Of a DNA stretch of 64,000 nt, positions 20,782 through 31,379 are shown piece by piece. Within the stretch, counting starts at the first letter, position 1. Each line of letters starts with the position of its first letter. The notes under the pieces were generated by a model that did not search any database, was not told the origin of the DNA, and was given only the letters and a program-made list of their open reading frames with translations. Both the position numbers and the translations under genes were made by a program. The DNA is from Nothopassalora personata (Eukaryota; Ascomycota; Dothideomycetes; Mycosphaerellales; Mycosphaerellaceae), in the NCBI GenBank assembly GCA_033816765.1, contig CM066294.1:2790001-2854000 (forward strand). The letters are read 5' to 3'.

Positions 20782-22147
20782 ATGGCTGCCATTGAGTGCG
20801 GCGAAGAGGCCGCGAAGCATTTTGCTTTCGCTCCGGGATACCGCAATCTCAATCACGGTGCGTGCTCAGATCGGCACGAAGCCGCGAGAACATAGAGCCG
20901 TGACAGTGTTGTTGTCAGCCTGGTCGGGAGCTGATAGTGACACACCAGGATCATACGGCACTTACCCCATCGAGGTCCGCGATGTGCTGCGTGAGTACCA
21001 AGAAGCAGTAGAAGCTCGACCTGATGCCTTTGTCCGCTACAATTATCGCACCGGACTGCTGGACAAATGCCGTGCGGCAGTTGCAAAGTACCTGGAAGTC
21101 CCCGTCGACACGTGTGTCTTCACACCGAACACATCTACCGGAATCGACACGATCTTACACAATCTGGTCTACTCCGAAGGGGACGTGGTTGTATGCTTCA
21201 ACACGATATACGCGTCTTACACTTACACGCTGGACTATCTGTCGAAGACCAGGCCATTGGAAGTCGAGACTATTGACTTCGTGTATCCTGTCTCGGACGA
21301 CTATCTTTGCGAGCTGTTTGAGAAAACGATCAGGTCCATCAAGAGCAATGGTCGCACCCCCAAGCTCGCCATCTTCGACACAATCAGCTCCCTACCTGGA
21401 GTCCGGATGCCATTCCAGCAGCTGGTCAAGATCTGCAAAGATCACGATGTGCTTTCCTTGCTAGATGGCGCACACGGTGTCGGCCAGATAGAGCTGAACC
21501 TAACTACCCTGGACCCGGACTTCTTCCTCAGCAACTGTCATAAGTGGCTATACGTACCACGAGGCTGTGCTGTATTCCATGTGCCTTTACGCAACCAATC
21601 TTTGTTGAAAGTCACACTGCCGACTGGATTTCACTACGGCGATGGCTTCGTTGCAGATTTTGCATCTGTGGGAACATCGGACGATACTCCGTACCTGTGT
21701 GTCCCAGCAGCTATCGCCTGGCGCGAACGCCTCGTCTGGAAAGACAAGAAAGGAGACGACGCCATCATGAGTTATATGGCGACTCTTGCACGCGATGGAG
21801 GTCAGGCAGTGGCACGCATTCTTGAGACCGAAGTGCTGGAGAACCAAGAAGGTACTCTTGGCAATAGTGCTTGCACAAATGTTCGGCTTCCTTTGTCTAT
21901 GGGCGAGCTTGCTGAGAATGAGATTTCCATTGTTGAGAAGATCGGTGCGTGGATCATGCGTACTGTCAATCTCGAGCATGATATTGCCGTGAATGTATTT
22001 CCATATGCTGGATCCCTATGGACTCGCCTCCACGCTCAAGTATATTTGACACTTGCGGACTTTGAAGCTGCTGGGATGATGTTGCACATTGTATGTGAGA
22101 GGGTGCAGAAGGGAGACTGGAAAACATCATCCTCGGCACCGACATAG
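20782..22147 (+). CDS. PLP-dependent class V aminotransferase (isopenicillin N epimerase-like)
   Basis: Exons 20782-20857 and 20949-22147 join in phase across a 91-base intron (GTGCGT...CACCAG) to give 424 residues. Exon 1 encodes MAAIECGEEAAKHFAFAPGY then RNLNHG, and exon 2 resumes with SYGTYPIEVRDVL, the usual start of this fold ('LNHGSFG'). Cofactor-site motifs are present: TPNTSTGIDTILHNL, the aspartate region LSLLDGAHGVGQIELNL and the Schiff-base lysine in FFLSNCHKWLYVPRG. Fungal relatives include LolT-like and isopenicillin N epimerase-like enzymes of unknown substrate, often in secondary metabolism. No pathway partners are seen here. An alternative frame reading through the intron from a non-ATG codon is less likely. 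Confidence 0.87.
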
Positions 22148-22373
22148 CAAGAGAGTAATTTTCACCATCAGCCATGAAATGGTTAAAAGGTGGAAACCTT
22201 CGGCCCAAACTACGGGGACAGTGACAAATGTCTACATTTTCGATTCAATACACTTACGATACCAAAGTCGACCAAGCCTGCGAAGAACTCCTGTCGCCTT
22301 CAACAAGCCAAATTGTCATGCTGTCAGTGAATTCCACCACATCGCCTTCAGGCCCTTCGAAGCATCTGGTCGT

Positions 22374-23782
22374 TCAGAGTGCCGTTGACTCCAGAACAGC
22401 GCAGAGCGACTTTTCGCCGCTGAAGTTCATATCGCCCATGTCCGCCAAGAGCAAATTCATAGCGCTTTCGTAGGCATCATTTTCTGGCATCTCGTCTCCC
22501 TCGCCTCGGTCACTCGCATTGTCTGGATCATCGGCTGGATCATCGCAGACGACTCCTTCGAATACCGACTTGTAAGCAAGTACATGCACATACCTATGGA
22601 TGCCGAGGTCGCAAGCTGGCTCGTTACACTGCCGGTTTGTCACAAACTTGATGGTCCGCATCATCCACGCGTGCAAGAAAATAAATGTAGCCGGGAGGCA
22701 GTGCGCTTGTCGCTAGACATGTGCCGTCCTCATAGCGCACATGCTCCATTACGTCTTCGATCAAAGCCGAGCACGACCTTCGGGACTTGGTCGATCATGT
22801 CGGTCCCGCTTACGAGCTTCCTGCGAAGATAGGACATGATCATGCCAATGCTCTCATGCTTCGCAATCGAGAGTGTACGAGGTGCGGGAAACCAGCTCGG
22901 AGCTTGCGAAAGCTTTCAGTGACGCTTTGAGCGTCGCGAACAGATTCTTCCCGTCGAAGCGATACGTGTACTCCCGTTGCCAGATTACGATCGGGATCTA
23001 ACTAATGGGCGGTGTAGCGCGCTACTTCGACGGTGCGAACATCATTTCTTGAGAGAATGACGGGCCCACAGTCTCTGCAAACTACCTTCTTGCAGTCTTC
23101 CTCGCTCTTTTGAGCTATCTCGACCACTGAGGTCGTCATCTCATGGCCGCAGGGCCATTTGCAGTACACCACATCGATCTCGGAGTCAGCTGGTCGTCGC
23201 TCGGGTAAAGCCCGCCTGCTTACGAACGTGGTCTGACCTCTGGTTGCTTGAAAGGCGCCCACTAAATGCGTCAGGATGACTCCTCTTGCTCGAGAAAATC
23301 TCCGCCGTAATGATCTACCAGCTGCCTTTGCACTGATAATACGTACAGTATGAGGCTTGGGACATCATATGCTGTATCATTGCGATGCAGGTGTGAAATT
23401 TGGCAACTGCGAAGAGGATGTCCATCCCGTTGGCTGTTGATACGAAAGTCCGGATGATACTATGGTTGTTCAGTGTTATGGTCGTCAGCCGGATCCGCAT
23501 GATGATCTGCTGCTGAACTTCGCTGTGGTATTTAGCGAAGTCCCACTTCGAGGCGCCGGCTACGTACACCAGCTCATCGAGCGCGAGGAGGAATCGTGCG
23601 TGAGCGCCATCGTCGGCAGTCAGGACGACCGCATACTGTCCAGTCATCGAGATGTGAAAGCCAAGGTCGAGTAGGTCCAGCTCAGCCTTATCTTTCGGCG
23701 GACGGTTCATGCGCGCTGCGTACTTTGGTAGTTCTAGTGATGGGATCGACTCCCGATCTGGCAACAGATCGCAAGCTGGCAA
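22374..23782 (-). pseudogene. Uncharacterised gene, paralog A (interrupted)
   Basis: Exon 1 (23782-23347) is a clean 145-codon frame beginning MPACDLLPDRESIPSLELPK. An 85-base intron (GTACGT...TTTAG, branch-like CTGAC) joins in phase to GAFQATRGQTTFV and a cysteine-rich stretch, YCKWPCGHEM...CKKVVCRDCGP, resembling a zinc-binding pair. Further downstream frames read REYTYRFDGKNLFATLKASL, then ESIGMIMSYLRRKLVSGTDM. The last frame runs from LHAWMMRTIKFVTNRQCNEP to an acidic tail ending at 22374. Moving between these pieces needs unresolved introns or frame changes after about 23000, so the 3' half may be decayed. The C-terminal segment is clearly similar to the locus at 24405-24869. No known family is recognised. 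Confidence 0.45.
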
Positions 23783-24404
23783 GTTGAGTGAAGGTTGTGT
23801 GTCTGCATAATGGCAGCTTGTGTCTCGAGGTTATTGAAGCGTCATAGGAGGTGACAGAGTGGACATCTTGAGCTCTTTGTCGTGCAATATCTTCGAGTTG
23901 TGTAAAGGCGAGCACGGATCCCGCAAAGTGATGTTTTCGAGGGAGAACAGGAAGGCGATATCGCGTTGCTGGGTCTGTCGGAGACTTCTCCTCTGGAAGT
24001 CGAGGTGAAAAGCGGAAGTATATATCTTTCGCGCTCGAGTGTCGTGGTCCGTGCCACATCTTGAGAATGCCGCGTGACGTGCAAGTGAATGCATTGGCGA
24101 AAGGGGAAATTATTGTGCATTTGCCCTCTACACTCAGCCATCTACTCACAACTCCGAGCTCGAGGGATGACGTCGCGTATACTAATGAGGGTGTAAATAG
24201 TATACAGTATATACTCTACCAAGATCCGCTTACGGTCAGCGTAGCGACTATTAGTATTTCGTGAAGCATGCATGTCTTAAACGATTGGGCCACCTGATAC
24301 ATCAGCTCTATCCAAACAAGAGAACGGCACATAAGCTCGCAGCCAGGTTCATGATCATACAGTCAATCTTACTTACAATGTCACGCTACATTACAGCTCC
24401 TCCT
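23783..24404. other. Intergenic between paralogs A and B
   Basis: Upstream flank of paralog A and downstream flank of paralog B on the same strand. An AT-rich patch lies at 24170-24260. No gene is supported. Confidence 0.4.
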
Positions 24405-25327
24405 CTAATTCCGATTCTTCTGCTTCATTCCGATGCCCGTCGAGTCGAGCAGGCCAGTCAATGCAGAAGTCCCAAGAATATCCATCCCTCCCATGTCGGC
24501 GTTCAAATCGTTCATAGCAGCCTCCATGTCCTCATCTATCTCACTTCCTTCGACCAAGGACTGCTCGCTCGCATTGTTAGACTCCCAAAGAGCCGGATTG
24601 AACATGAGCTGGCGTCCATGTCGATGAATGCCTAAATGGCTAGCCTTCATCTCATTGCACTGGCGATCACACAAGAAGTTTACAGCTCTGCAAAGCCATG
24701 CGTAAAGGAACTTGATGTACGCCGGTGGTACAAAGGACTTGCTCAATGGCTCATCGTCTTCGCCAGTCGCAGTCTCGAGAGCATCTTGGATCAGCATCTC
24801 GACGAGACGCTCAGCTTTCTCGTAAACCTGTATGCCATTGCCAGAGAAGAAGCTCTCAAAGTGTTGCATGATGCCCTGAGTGGACTTGCCATTGAATGAC
24901 GGCTTTACCGGCGGTGGGAGAGACAGTCATGTATGTCGTGGCGTCGGGTCCACCAAGGACATGAAATAACGAAGAGAATGAAGACAATGCCAGAATGGAC
25001 CATGGTCGCTTCAGAAGCTCGTAGCATTGGGATGATACCGCTATGATGATGTTACCACTCGACACCGCGTTCGATGGTCCATGTCTATGTACTTACATTA
25101 CTTACATTAAAGTGTCTCATCATCTTGCAGCTCAGCATTGACTCCATGGCCATTCTGTTCCCTGGCCTCGACGTCATGGTCCAGATCTATCGCCTCCGAG
25201 AGTGCACCGAGCGTCTGCGGTGTGGCTCCGACGAAGTTGGCCTCCGTCGTCGCAGCTTCGAGACCCTCATCGCGGCGTTCGGTGTCATCTTCCGAAGGCT
25301 GTTCACCTTCTTCACCCGTCTCTTACA
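24405..25327 (-). CDS. Uncharacterised gene, paralog B (structure uncertain)
   Basis: The 3' exon (about 24896-24405) reads MQHFESFFSGNGIQVYEKAE, then LVEMLIQDALE, VPPAYIKFLYAWLCRAVNFL and DRQCNEMKASHLGIHRHG, and ends in an acidic tail (AAMNDLNADMGGMDILG). The same order and spacing occur in paralog A (LHAWMMR, NRQCNEP, LGIHRY, NLLLADMGDMNF). Upstream, an acidic frame at 25327-25107 (EEGEQPSEDDTERRDEGLEA) may be an earlier exon. It ends at TAA next to two GTAAGT donor-like sites, so the junction is not settled. No domain is recognised. The gene could be functional with introns I cannot place, or decayed. Confidence 0.4.
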
Positions 25328-26355
25328 AGGACTGGGCTGTACATTAGGATCTTCCCGTGACAATGAAGCCCCAGGGCTTTCTGCTCCCGCGCTTGGCGAG
25401 GAAGTTGGCTGTTCGGAACAGCCCAGCCACGAGGCCTTCCACGAGGCCTGGCTGTATGGAGGTCTAATACAGAGTCACTTGCTCAACTCCGACGGACGTG
25501 TCGAGCGCGTGTTGCAGTAAGAGTGCCACGACTTGCTCCGGGTCGAGGGTCACGTAAGATTGCTTATCGGAGAAAGGCGACTATGTATCGCTCGAGCACT
25601 CACTGGGCGATGCTGCTCGATGCCAGTGACAGTGACAGCGACCGTAGACACAGCGTACTTGGAGCTTCGAAGTTAGCCAGTGCTTCACCGAGAAACTCGA
25701 AAGGCTTTCGGTGTGGACCTTCTTTGGCTCCGAGCTCGAAGAACGGTCAAGAGCCGTCCAGTCCAGTGATGGTTCTTCCGCACAATTACATCGGCCTCAG
25801 ATGCCTCTTCGGCGAGTGTGTACTCCGTGCGCTCCTTATATGTCAAGACAGACTTATGGCAGACTGTGCAGCGGTCTGTCAAGCACTCTTCGATCACCAG
25901 TGTTTTCAGCGTGTCCAAAATTAGCAGAGTGTGTTATCTCCAACTCTGCTACAGTTCTCGTACTCAGCAGTTCAGGGGGTGCGGCAGCCCAACTAAATGA
26001 GTGACCTAAAGTCTATTAATACATCATAGGTCCGTGCCGTGCATAAGCTAAACATATATCGGTCTTTCTTCTTTCGTAAACCTCACACATTTACAACACA
26101 CACCACACAATACCCGCGCGTAGCGCAAAATAGTGTATCTTACTAAGCGCTACTGGAGCACTATGCTCGCGATAAGATGGCCGTTGATATACCGACATGA
26201 CAGACAAGTCAGTTTCGCGATACGGATGAGGGATTTATTAGCTATTGTCTCTTAGGTCGTAACGACTACTTCTGGCTCGCCGTGCCTTTCTTGTAGACAG
26301 TTTAAACACAAAGACACTTCAAACACAAAGACAGACCTCGACGAAAACATTGGTA
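25328..26355. other. Long stretch without a supported gene
   Basis: Open frames of up to 148 codons exist on both strands but lack domains and bias. A minus frame at 25685-25918 has two clustered cysteines (CLTDRCTVCHK) and could belong to the 5' part of paralog B. The last 250 bases are the promoter region of the small secreted protein. Confidence 0.35.
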
Positions 26356-26679
26356 ATGAAATTCCTCGCGCTTCTACTTTCTATAACCCTTTCCTCCGCG
26401 ACAGATGCCGTATGGTGCAATTACGGCGAGAAAGGCGATGGATCGTGCGAGGCGAATGGGAACCATACCTATTGTGTACGTCGACCGTCGAGGAAATAGA
26501 GACTCAAATTTCCTATCAATACTAATACATATATATACTCTATATAGTGCGGAACCAGTCAAACCCAGGAGTTCCCGATCTATAGAGTAGGCCAGCGCCT
26601 CGTCGTTGAGAAAAATTTCACGTGGCAAAACGGTTTCTCCTGTGGTGAGAACTATGATGGGGTGATGTACTGCGCCTAA
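26356..26679 (+). CDS. Small secreted six-cysteine protein (effector candidate)
   Basis: Two exons (26356-26475 and 26548-26679) flank a 72-base intron (GTACGT...TATATAG with CTAATA branch-like sequence) and join in phase to give 83 residues. The protein starts with a clear signal peptide (MKFLALLLSITLSSATDA). The mature part of about 65 residues has exactly six cysteines (VWC, GSC, TYC, CGT, FSC, YCA), enough for three disulfides, and two N-glycosylation sequons (NHT, NFT). No known domain is seen. Size, secretion signal and cysteine content fit fungal small secreted proteins, which act in the host apoplast or against microbes. That role is inferred, not shown. It is too short and split for simple open-frame searches and is easily missed. 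Confidence 0.7.
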
Positions 26680-26899
26680 GAGGCACGTTAAGGGCAGGAT
26701 ATAGCTCTATATTGAAACGTCAACTACAAGATTAGCAGGCAGAGCCGAGTCTGGGGGTGTTGTGTCGTGAAATGAAGGTGCAAGAAGCTGAAGGGACACC
26801 ACCATTGTGGAAGGCAGCAAGCGCGCTTTCGAAGCCATGACCACCGCTGGTGGACATTTATTACAGTCGTTTATTACCATGCGGCAGGTTTTCACACTT

Positions 26900-27382
26900 C
26901 TACCAATGCCTCGTCCCAGGCGCTCCCTTCACATGACTCGTATCAATATCGGAAGTTGTCCAACCACCATAGAAGTCTCCAGGTTGCGGGACAACCAATT
27001 CTCCGTCCACATAACAATCCCACGGACCGGCATAACAGCTCAGATAATCCTTGATCTCTTGGAATCCACCCGTCGGATTATCATACGACCAAACACGATT
27101 CTTCACCACCTCGTTCGTGCTCGGGTTCGCTGCGTCGTAGTATGATGCTCTTCCCTTCCATTCACAGTACGAGCCGTGGCTGTTCTTCGCAAGCGGGATC
27201 TTGATGGAGGACGGAGGAAGGTAGTAGGTAGGCGGGTGATACGTCTCGAGTACCCAGTAGGCTTCTTTCGTGTCCGCTATGACCTGGCCTCCCCATTTGA
27301 TCTCGAGGTGACGGGGTGTCTTTTCACAGAGCGGCGGCCGTGGGAAATTCTTTGGGTTGAGCTTGGTGCCCGAAGTCGACAT
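26900..27382 (-). CDS. DUF427 domain protein
   Basis: From the methionine at 27382 (MSTSGTKLNPKNFPRPPLCE) the 160-residue product is almost entirely one DUF427 domain. RHLEIKWGGQVIADTKEAYW and LETYHPPTYYLPPSSI are followed by GSYCEWKGRASYYDA, NRVWSYDNPTGGFQEIKDYL and the end YAGPWDCYVDGELVVPQPGD. The family is a small beta-rich fold found in bacteria and fungi, with no established activity. An in-frame ATG at 27427 adds 15 residues that look like leader. It is divergently arranged with the old yellow enzyme gene, with about 390 bases between start codons. Confidence 0.85.
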   Translation of the reverse strand: MSTSGTKLNPKNFPRPPLCEKTPRHLEIKWGGQVIADTKEAYWVLETYHPPTYYLPPSSIKIPLAKNSHGSYCEWKGRASYYDAANPSTNEVVKNRVWSYDNPTGGFQEIKDYLSCYAGPWDCYVDGELVVPQPGDFYGGWTTSDIDTSHVKGAPGTRHW

Positions 27383-27775
27383 TTTGCTTCGCCTGAATAT
27401 GTTCATCAACAGAAATGGTACTACCACGTATCAAGATCGTCATCGATCGCTCTGTGGCTTCTGCTTAGGTAAACATCTCACTCCTGTGCTCCGAGGTTCT
27501 GCTGTCCAGTTCACTAAGTGTTTTCTGAATTGGACCATATCACGCCTCCTGATCAAGATGGCGTGACAAGCTACGCATTATGGTAAGCGTATAAGAAGCA
27601 GAGATGGCTGTTCACGACGAGGTCTGCCACGATACAGCTGCATCTCTACTTCCTCGGCATCTGCTTCCTGTCCTCATTGGGTAGGGTGTCGATCAAGTAC
27701 CACCTGTTCTATATTCACCCTCAGATCGCACGACAACATTACCTTGCTAGACATATCAACAACCAACAGACGACA
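27383..27775. promoter_or_regulatory. Divergent promoter region, DUF427 / old yellow enzyme
   Basis: Shared upstream region of two divergently transcribed genes, which might be co-regulated. No individual element is assigned. Confidence 0.4.
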
Positions 27776-28977
27776 ATGGCAGACCGCCTCTTCAAGCCGA
27801 TCAATGTCGGCAGCATCACACTGAACAACCGCCTGCCAATGGCACCATTGACCAGATTCAGAGCAGACGAGGATAACAATCCCAGCGAATATGCCAAGGC
27901 ATACTACGAACAGCGAGCGTCAGTCCCAGGAACTTTTACTCATAACAGAGGCGACCTTCATCTCGCCTCAAGCTGGCGGCTGCCCAAGCGTTCCTGGAAT
28001 CTGGAGCGAGTCTCAGATTGCTGCCTGGAAAGACATTGTTGACGCCGTGCATCGAAAAGGCTCGTACATCTGCCTGCAGCTCTGGGCTCTTGGCCGTGTT
28101 GCACAGCAAAAAGTCTTGAGTCCACAGGGTTTCCGAGTGCGTAGTGCCAGTTCAATCGCTGTCCCGGGCGAGCAGACAAATCTCGGGGAGCCCACCAATG
28201 TGCCAGACGAAATGACAGAAGACGAAATCCACAACTTCATCAATGATTATGCACAAGCTACTAGGAACGCCATCAAAGCTGGTTTCGATGGTGTAGAGGT
28301 CCATGGTAAGCGGCACCGCATGTGTTCCACAAGTCTCAGCTGACAAGCCAGGCGCGAACGGCTACCTCATCGACCAATTCTGGCAAGACGTCAGCAATCA
28401 ACGCCAAGACCAGTGGGGCGGCAGCATAGAGAAGCGTGCTCGCTTCGGCCTCGAAGTCACGAAAGCTGTAATCGAAGCAGCCGGCGACAGCAAGAAGGTC
28501 GGCATGCGACTCTCACCTTGGGGCAACTTCCAAGGCATGCTCATGAAAGAGCCCATTCCTCAATTCAACTACATCATCGAGGAACTGAAGAAGCTCGACC
28601 TCGCGTACTTGCACTTGATCGAAAGCCGCCTGTCTGGAAGCGCCGCTGACGGTTTATACCACGATGAACAGGGTACGGTGGAGCTGGATCCTTTCATCAA
28701 GATTTGGGGATCCAAGGAACCTCTGATTCTGGCCGGTGGCTACACCCTGGACAAGGCGAAGAAGGTGGTTGGCGAGATGTACACCTCGTACAACATCCTA
28801 ATCGCATTCGGGCGATATTTCATCAGCACTCCGGATCTGCCATACAGGTTGCAACATGGCATCGAGCTGAACAAGTGGGATCGATCAACATTCTACACGC
28901 CAGGTCCGGAAGGTTACACGGACTATCCCTTCAGCGAGGAGTTCTTGAAACAGGCTCAGCAGGAGAGCAGACTATAA
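27776..28977 (+). CDS. Old yellow enzyme (NADH:flavin oxidoreductase), one-base frameshift
   Basis: OYE-family enzymes use FMN and NAD(P)H to reduce activated C=C bonds. The start reads MADRLFKPINVGSITLNNRL then PMAPLTRFRA (FMN-binding region). The substrate-binding H-x-x-N lies in VEVHGANGYLIDQFWQ, split by a 46-base intron (28306-28351, GTAAGC...CCAG) that joins in phase. FMN phosphate-binding and C-terminal segments follow (PLILAGGYTLDKAKKVV, LIAFGRYFISTPDLPYRL). Between YYEQRASVPGT and LLITEATFIS the frame shifts by one at the run TTTT (27934-27937). Reading one T fewer restores the family sequence across the join. As given, translation would end at 28042. The expected length without the extra base is 384 residues, normal for the family. 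It may be a sequencing error or a recent null allele. Confidence 0.87.
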
Positions 28978-29027
28978 TGTAGATGGCCAACCGTACATAC
29001 GCTGCGCTGGTGGAGAACGATAGAACG

Positions 29028-29917
29028 CTAGACCTCCGTGGGTTCCGAATCAGATTCATACCGCGGCTTACTCTGAGGTCGATCCAGCCACAGTCCAGGC
29101 TTAGGAAAGAGCGGTCCCGAGCTTTGTCGCGACTTACTCTTGCTCATGTCCGATGCTCTCCGTCGTGGCGGACACTCGCATTTCCTCGGTACGCGCCACG
29201 AGCTGGCCGTAACGCAAGTCAAGGCGAGCCATAGCGATATGGGTACGACCACGTACTATCAATCGTCAGCCGAAGCAAAGACTAATCTCGTAAAACTCGA
29301 CTTACCCCTGCCTTATCCCACTCTCTCTTCGCCGCTGGCCAGACCACGCAGAACACCGTCGTTGTTAGGAACGCAGTGTTCATCACCACCAAAAACATGA
29401 TGAACCCCGCTTGCGAGCCGGCGGATGCTGGCTCCAAAATCTTCTGCCGTTCAAGCCGACAGATCGAACACCGTGTCGGATCGACGAGTGACTGTCTCCT
29501 CCCTCTCGTACGGCCGACAGTCCCATAAGCCCTCCCATCCGCCGAGCTGAATTTTAACGGCTTGATGCTTCCCGACGACGATCGTTTGCCTTTGAGTCTG
29601 GAATCATCGGACGGATCTCTTATGCTTGGTGCTTTGACGCCGTGGTCGCGGAAGTCTGAGATGCGAGATTGGGAGCGGCAATGTTTGTTCTGTGGGCCGA
29701 GAGGATCGATTTCGTCCTCGTCATCGGAAAGCTCCTCCTCGTCGATGAAAGGATTGGGGCGGATGACTCTGCTGCCGGGTTTGTTGTCTGGGAAGACGTC
29801 GGCGGGAGGTTTGACGACTGCTTCATTGTTGATGATAGTGGAAGAGTCGCTGAACGTCACGGACGCATGGCGCTTCGAGACGTCCGGGCAGGAAGAAGTG
29901 CGGTCCCGGGACGCCAT
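29028..29917 (-). CDS. Uncharacterised protein with two transmembrane helices
   Basis: Two exons (29917-29306 and 29255-29028) join in phase across a 50-base GTAAGT...ATAG intron to give 279 residues. The N-terminal half is hydrophilic and serine-rich, with an acidic patch (EEELSDDEDEIDPLGPQ). A short cysteine pair (RCSICRLERQ) precedes the first membrane helix (GFIMFLVVMNTAFLTTTVFC). Exon 2 opens with a second hydrophobic helix (VVVPISLWLALTCVTA), followed by a basic C-terminal tail (DMSKSKSRQSSGPLFPKPG). The layout suggests a cytosolic tail and a helical hairpin in a membrane. I do not recognise a family. I used the ATG at 29917 (MASRDRTSSCPDV). One 16 codons upstream is possible. Confidence 0.68.
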
Positions 29918-30246
29918 GATGCCTTTCAAGGAGTGCAAGAAGAGTCTGTGAAGCTTTTCCCCCAAAGACCCAACGTTCTCGGTCGCTGGTAATCGTACAG
30001 ATTATCCCGCCGTGAATCTATCACTTCGCATCTATCGCCGCGGATCTTTGTTGCATCGCAGTATGCAGGGCGGCGCTTGCATGCTGTGTAATGTGGAATA
30101 TAAGGTGAGGGGTAGCATGGTAGCACCAACATGATGTCGATGATGGAGCGGGCTTAGTAGTTATGTTAGGGAATGGCTCATGCTGTGCTCCAGCGCCATG
30201 GAATATGTAGCTTCTAGCTTTTAGGTTTGGGGTATGTTTGAGCTTC
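29918..30246. other. Intergenic, promoter of the two-helix protein
   Basis: Upstream flank of the minus-strand membrane protein. No gene or clear element is seen. Confidence 0.35.
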
Positions 30247-30612
30247 ATGACCTATGATCATGCCACAAATATCGATCACGGCCTTTCAGAGCCATTGCAA
30301 GAGATGCCGCATCTCATGACTAAGATCGACGGTCTTTCAAGAGGAAGGCGGTCGGCGCTGGACTTGGCCAGGTCATGGGAGCGTAGGTACACTTTGTGAG
30401 TATTCTACTGGACGACGTACCATTAAGCCGCACTATTGTGGTGGTGCTCTTGCTCAACATGCTTACTTGCTGCTCGTAGGCTCAGTTGTTATGGTGGCAA
30501 ACAGCTGAGGGCTAGGAACTATGATCGGGTGAGGCCTCAGATAGCCTCGTCCTTGGTCGATTCTGCCCGAACACAACCTACAGTTTCCCCGACGAAATAC
30601 AGCCCTGCATAA
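30247..30612 (+). CDS. Possible small two-exon protein, unknown
   Basis: An ATG at 30247 opens a 49-codon exon ending at 30395, followed by a GTGAGT donor. An acceptor CTCGTAG with a branch-like CTCAAC lies before 30480. The halves join in phase to give 93 residues (MTYDHATNIDHGLSEPLQEM at the start, SLVDSARTQPTVSPTKYSPA at the end). There is no signal peptide, domain or clear codon bias, so this may be chance. Confidence 0.25.
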
Positions 30613-31379
30613 CAGTATAGACCGACAGCGATGCCATTCCTCACGGCTGCAATGAAGTGCTCAGATGGGAACACTACACAGAGCTCTAGCTTGACCCCCA
30701 GTCCTATCTTATCAAGTCGTCATGGTCCTCGTCGAGACTTATCTATACATGAGCATTACTGGTCATCTTGTCGTCTGGGATGCGCTCGTCGCATATTGAA
30801 GATATCACTCTTGTAAGCCACATCCGACGGTACTACACTGTGAGGGCTCATTTCTTTGCAGGACAGATACGTCTTGCATATGAGTTGAAATGGTCTGCGT
30901 CCACAGAGGATAGCAAGCACATACACGCTATGCTCACCTTCCTAGCGCCTGTCATGAATGAGCACGTGCTGGTGTCCACGAAATTGCCTACTTATTCCCG
31001 GTTGTACGCTCCAGAGGATGCTGAACTGCACCCGTTCAAAATAACTTTGTATGTAATGAATCTTATCTCCTGATGTCGATCCGGTAGTCGATGACCGGTT
31101 GGCCGCATATATATAAGTGACAGGCCCCCCTAATTTTCAGGCTCGCTTACCCGGACGTGCTCACGACTTGCACACAACACTCGAGCACAGGAGACACTAC
31201 ACTGCAGCGCTTGATACATTACACCACCATTACGCCTTGGAGGCTCCTTTGAGAACTGCAGACATCGGCAATACTCAAACAGCGATTGACCATGCATACT
31301 TGACCAGACAGGCTCTATGATTTGGTCATCTGACAATCATACAAACACTTTCAGAAGCAAGTGCTTCTCAAGCTGTAGA
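30613..31379. other. Stretch without a supported gene
   Basis: Short frames of about 60-100 codons on the plus strand show no domains. A TATA-like sequence (CATATATATAAG) near 31107 could serve the decayed gene at 31380. Nothing else is supported. Confidence 0.35.

Noticed and set aside
23002..23262. Cysteine-rich segment as a separate small RING-type protein
   Set aside because: It has no own ATG and joins in phase to the 23,347-23,782 exon, so it is part of paralog A. The cysteine spacing is not a full RING.
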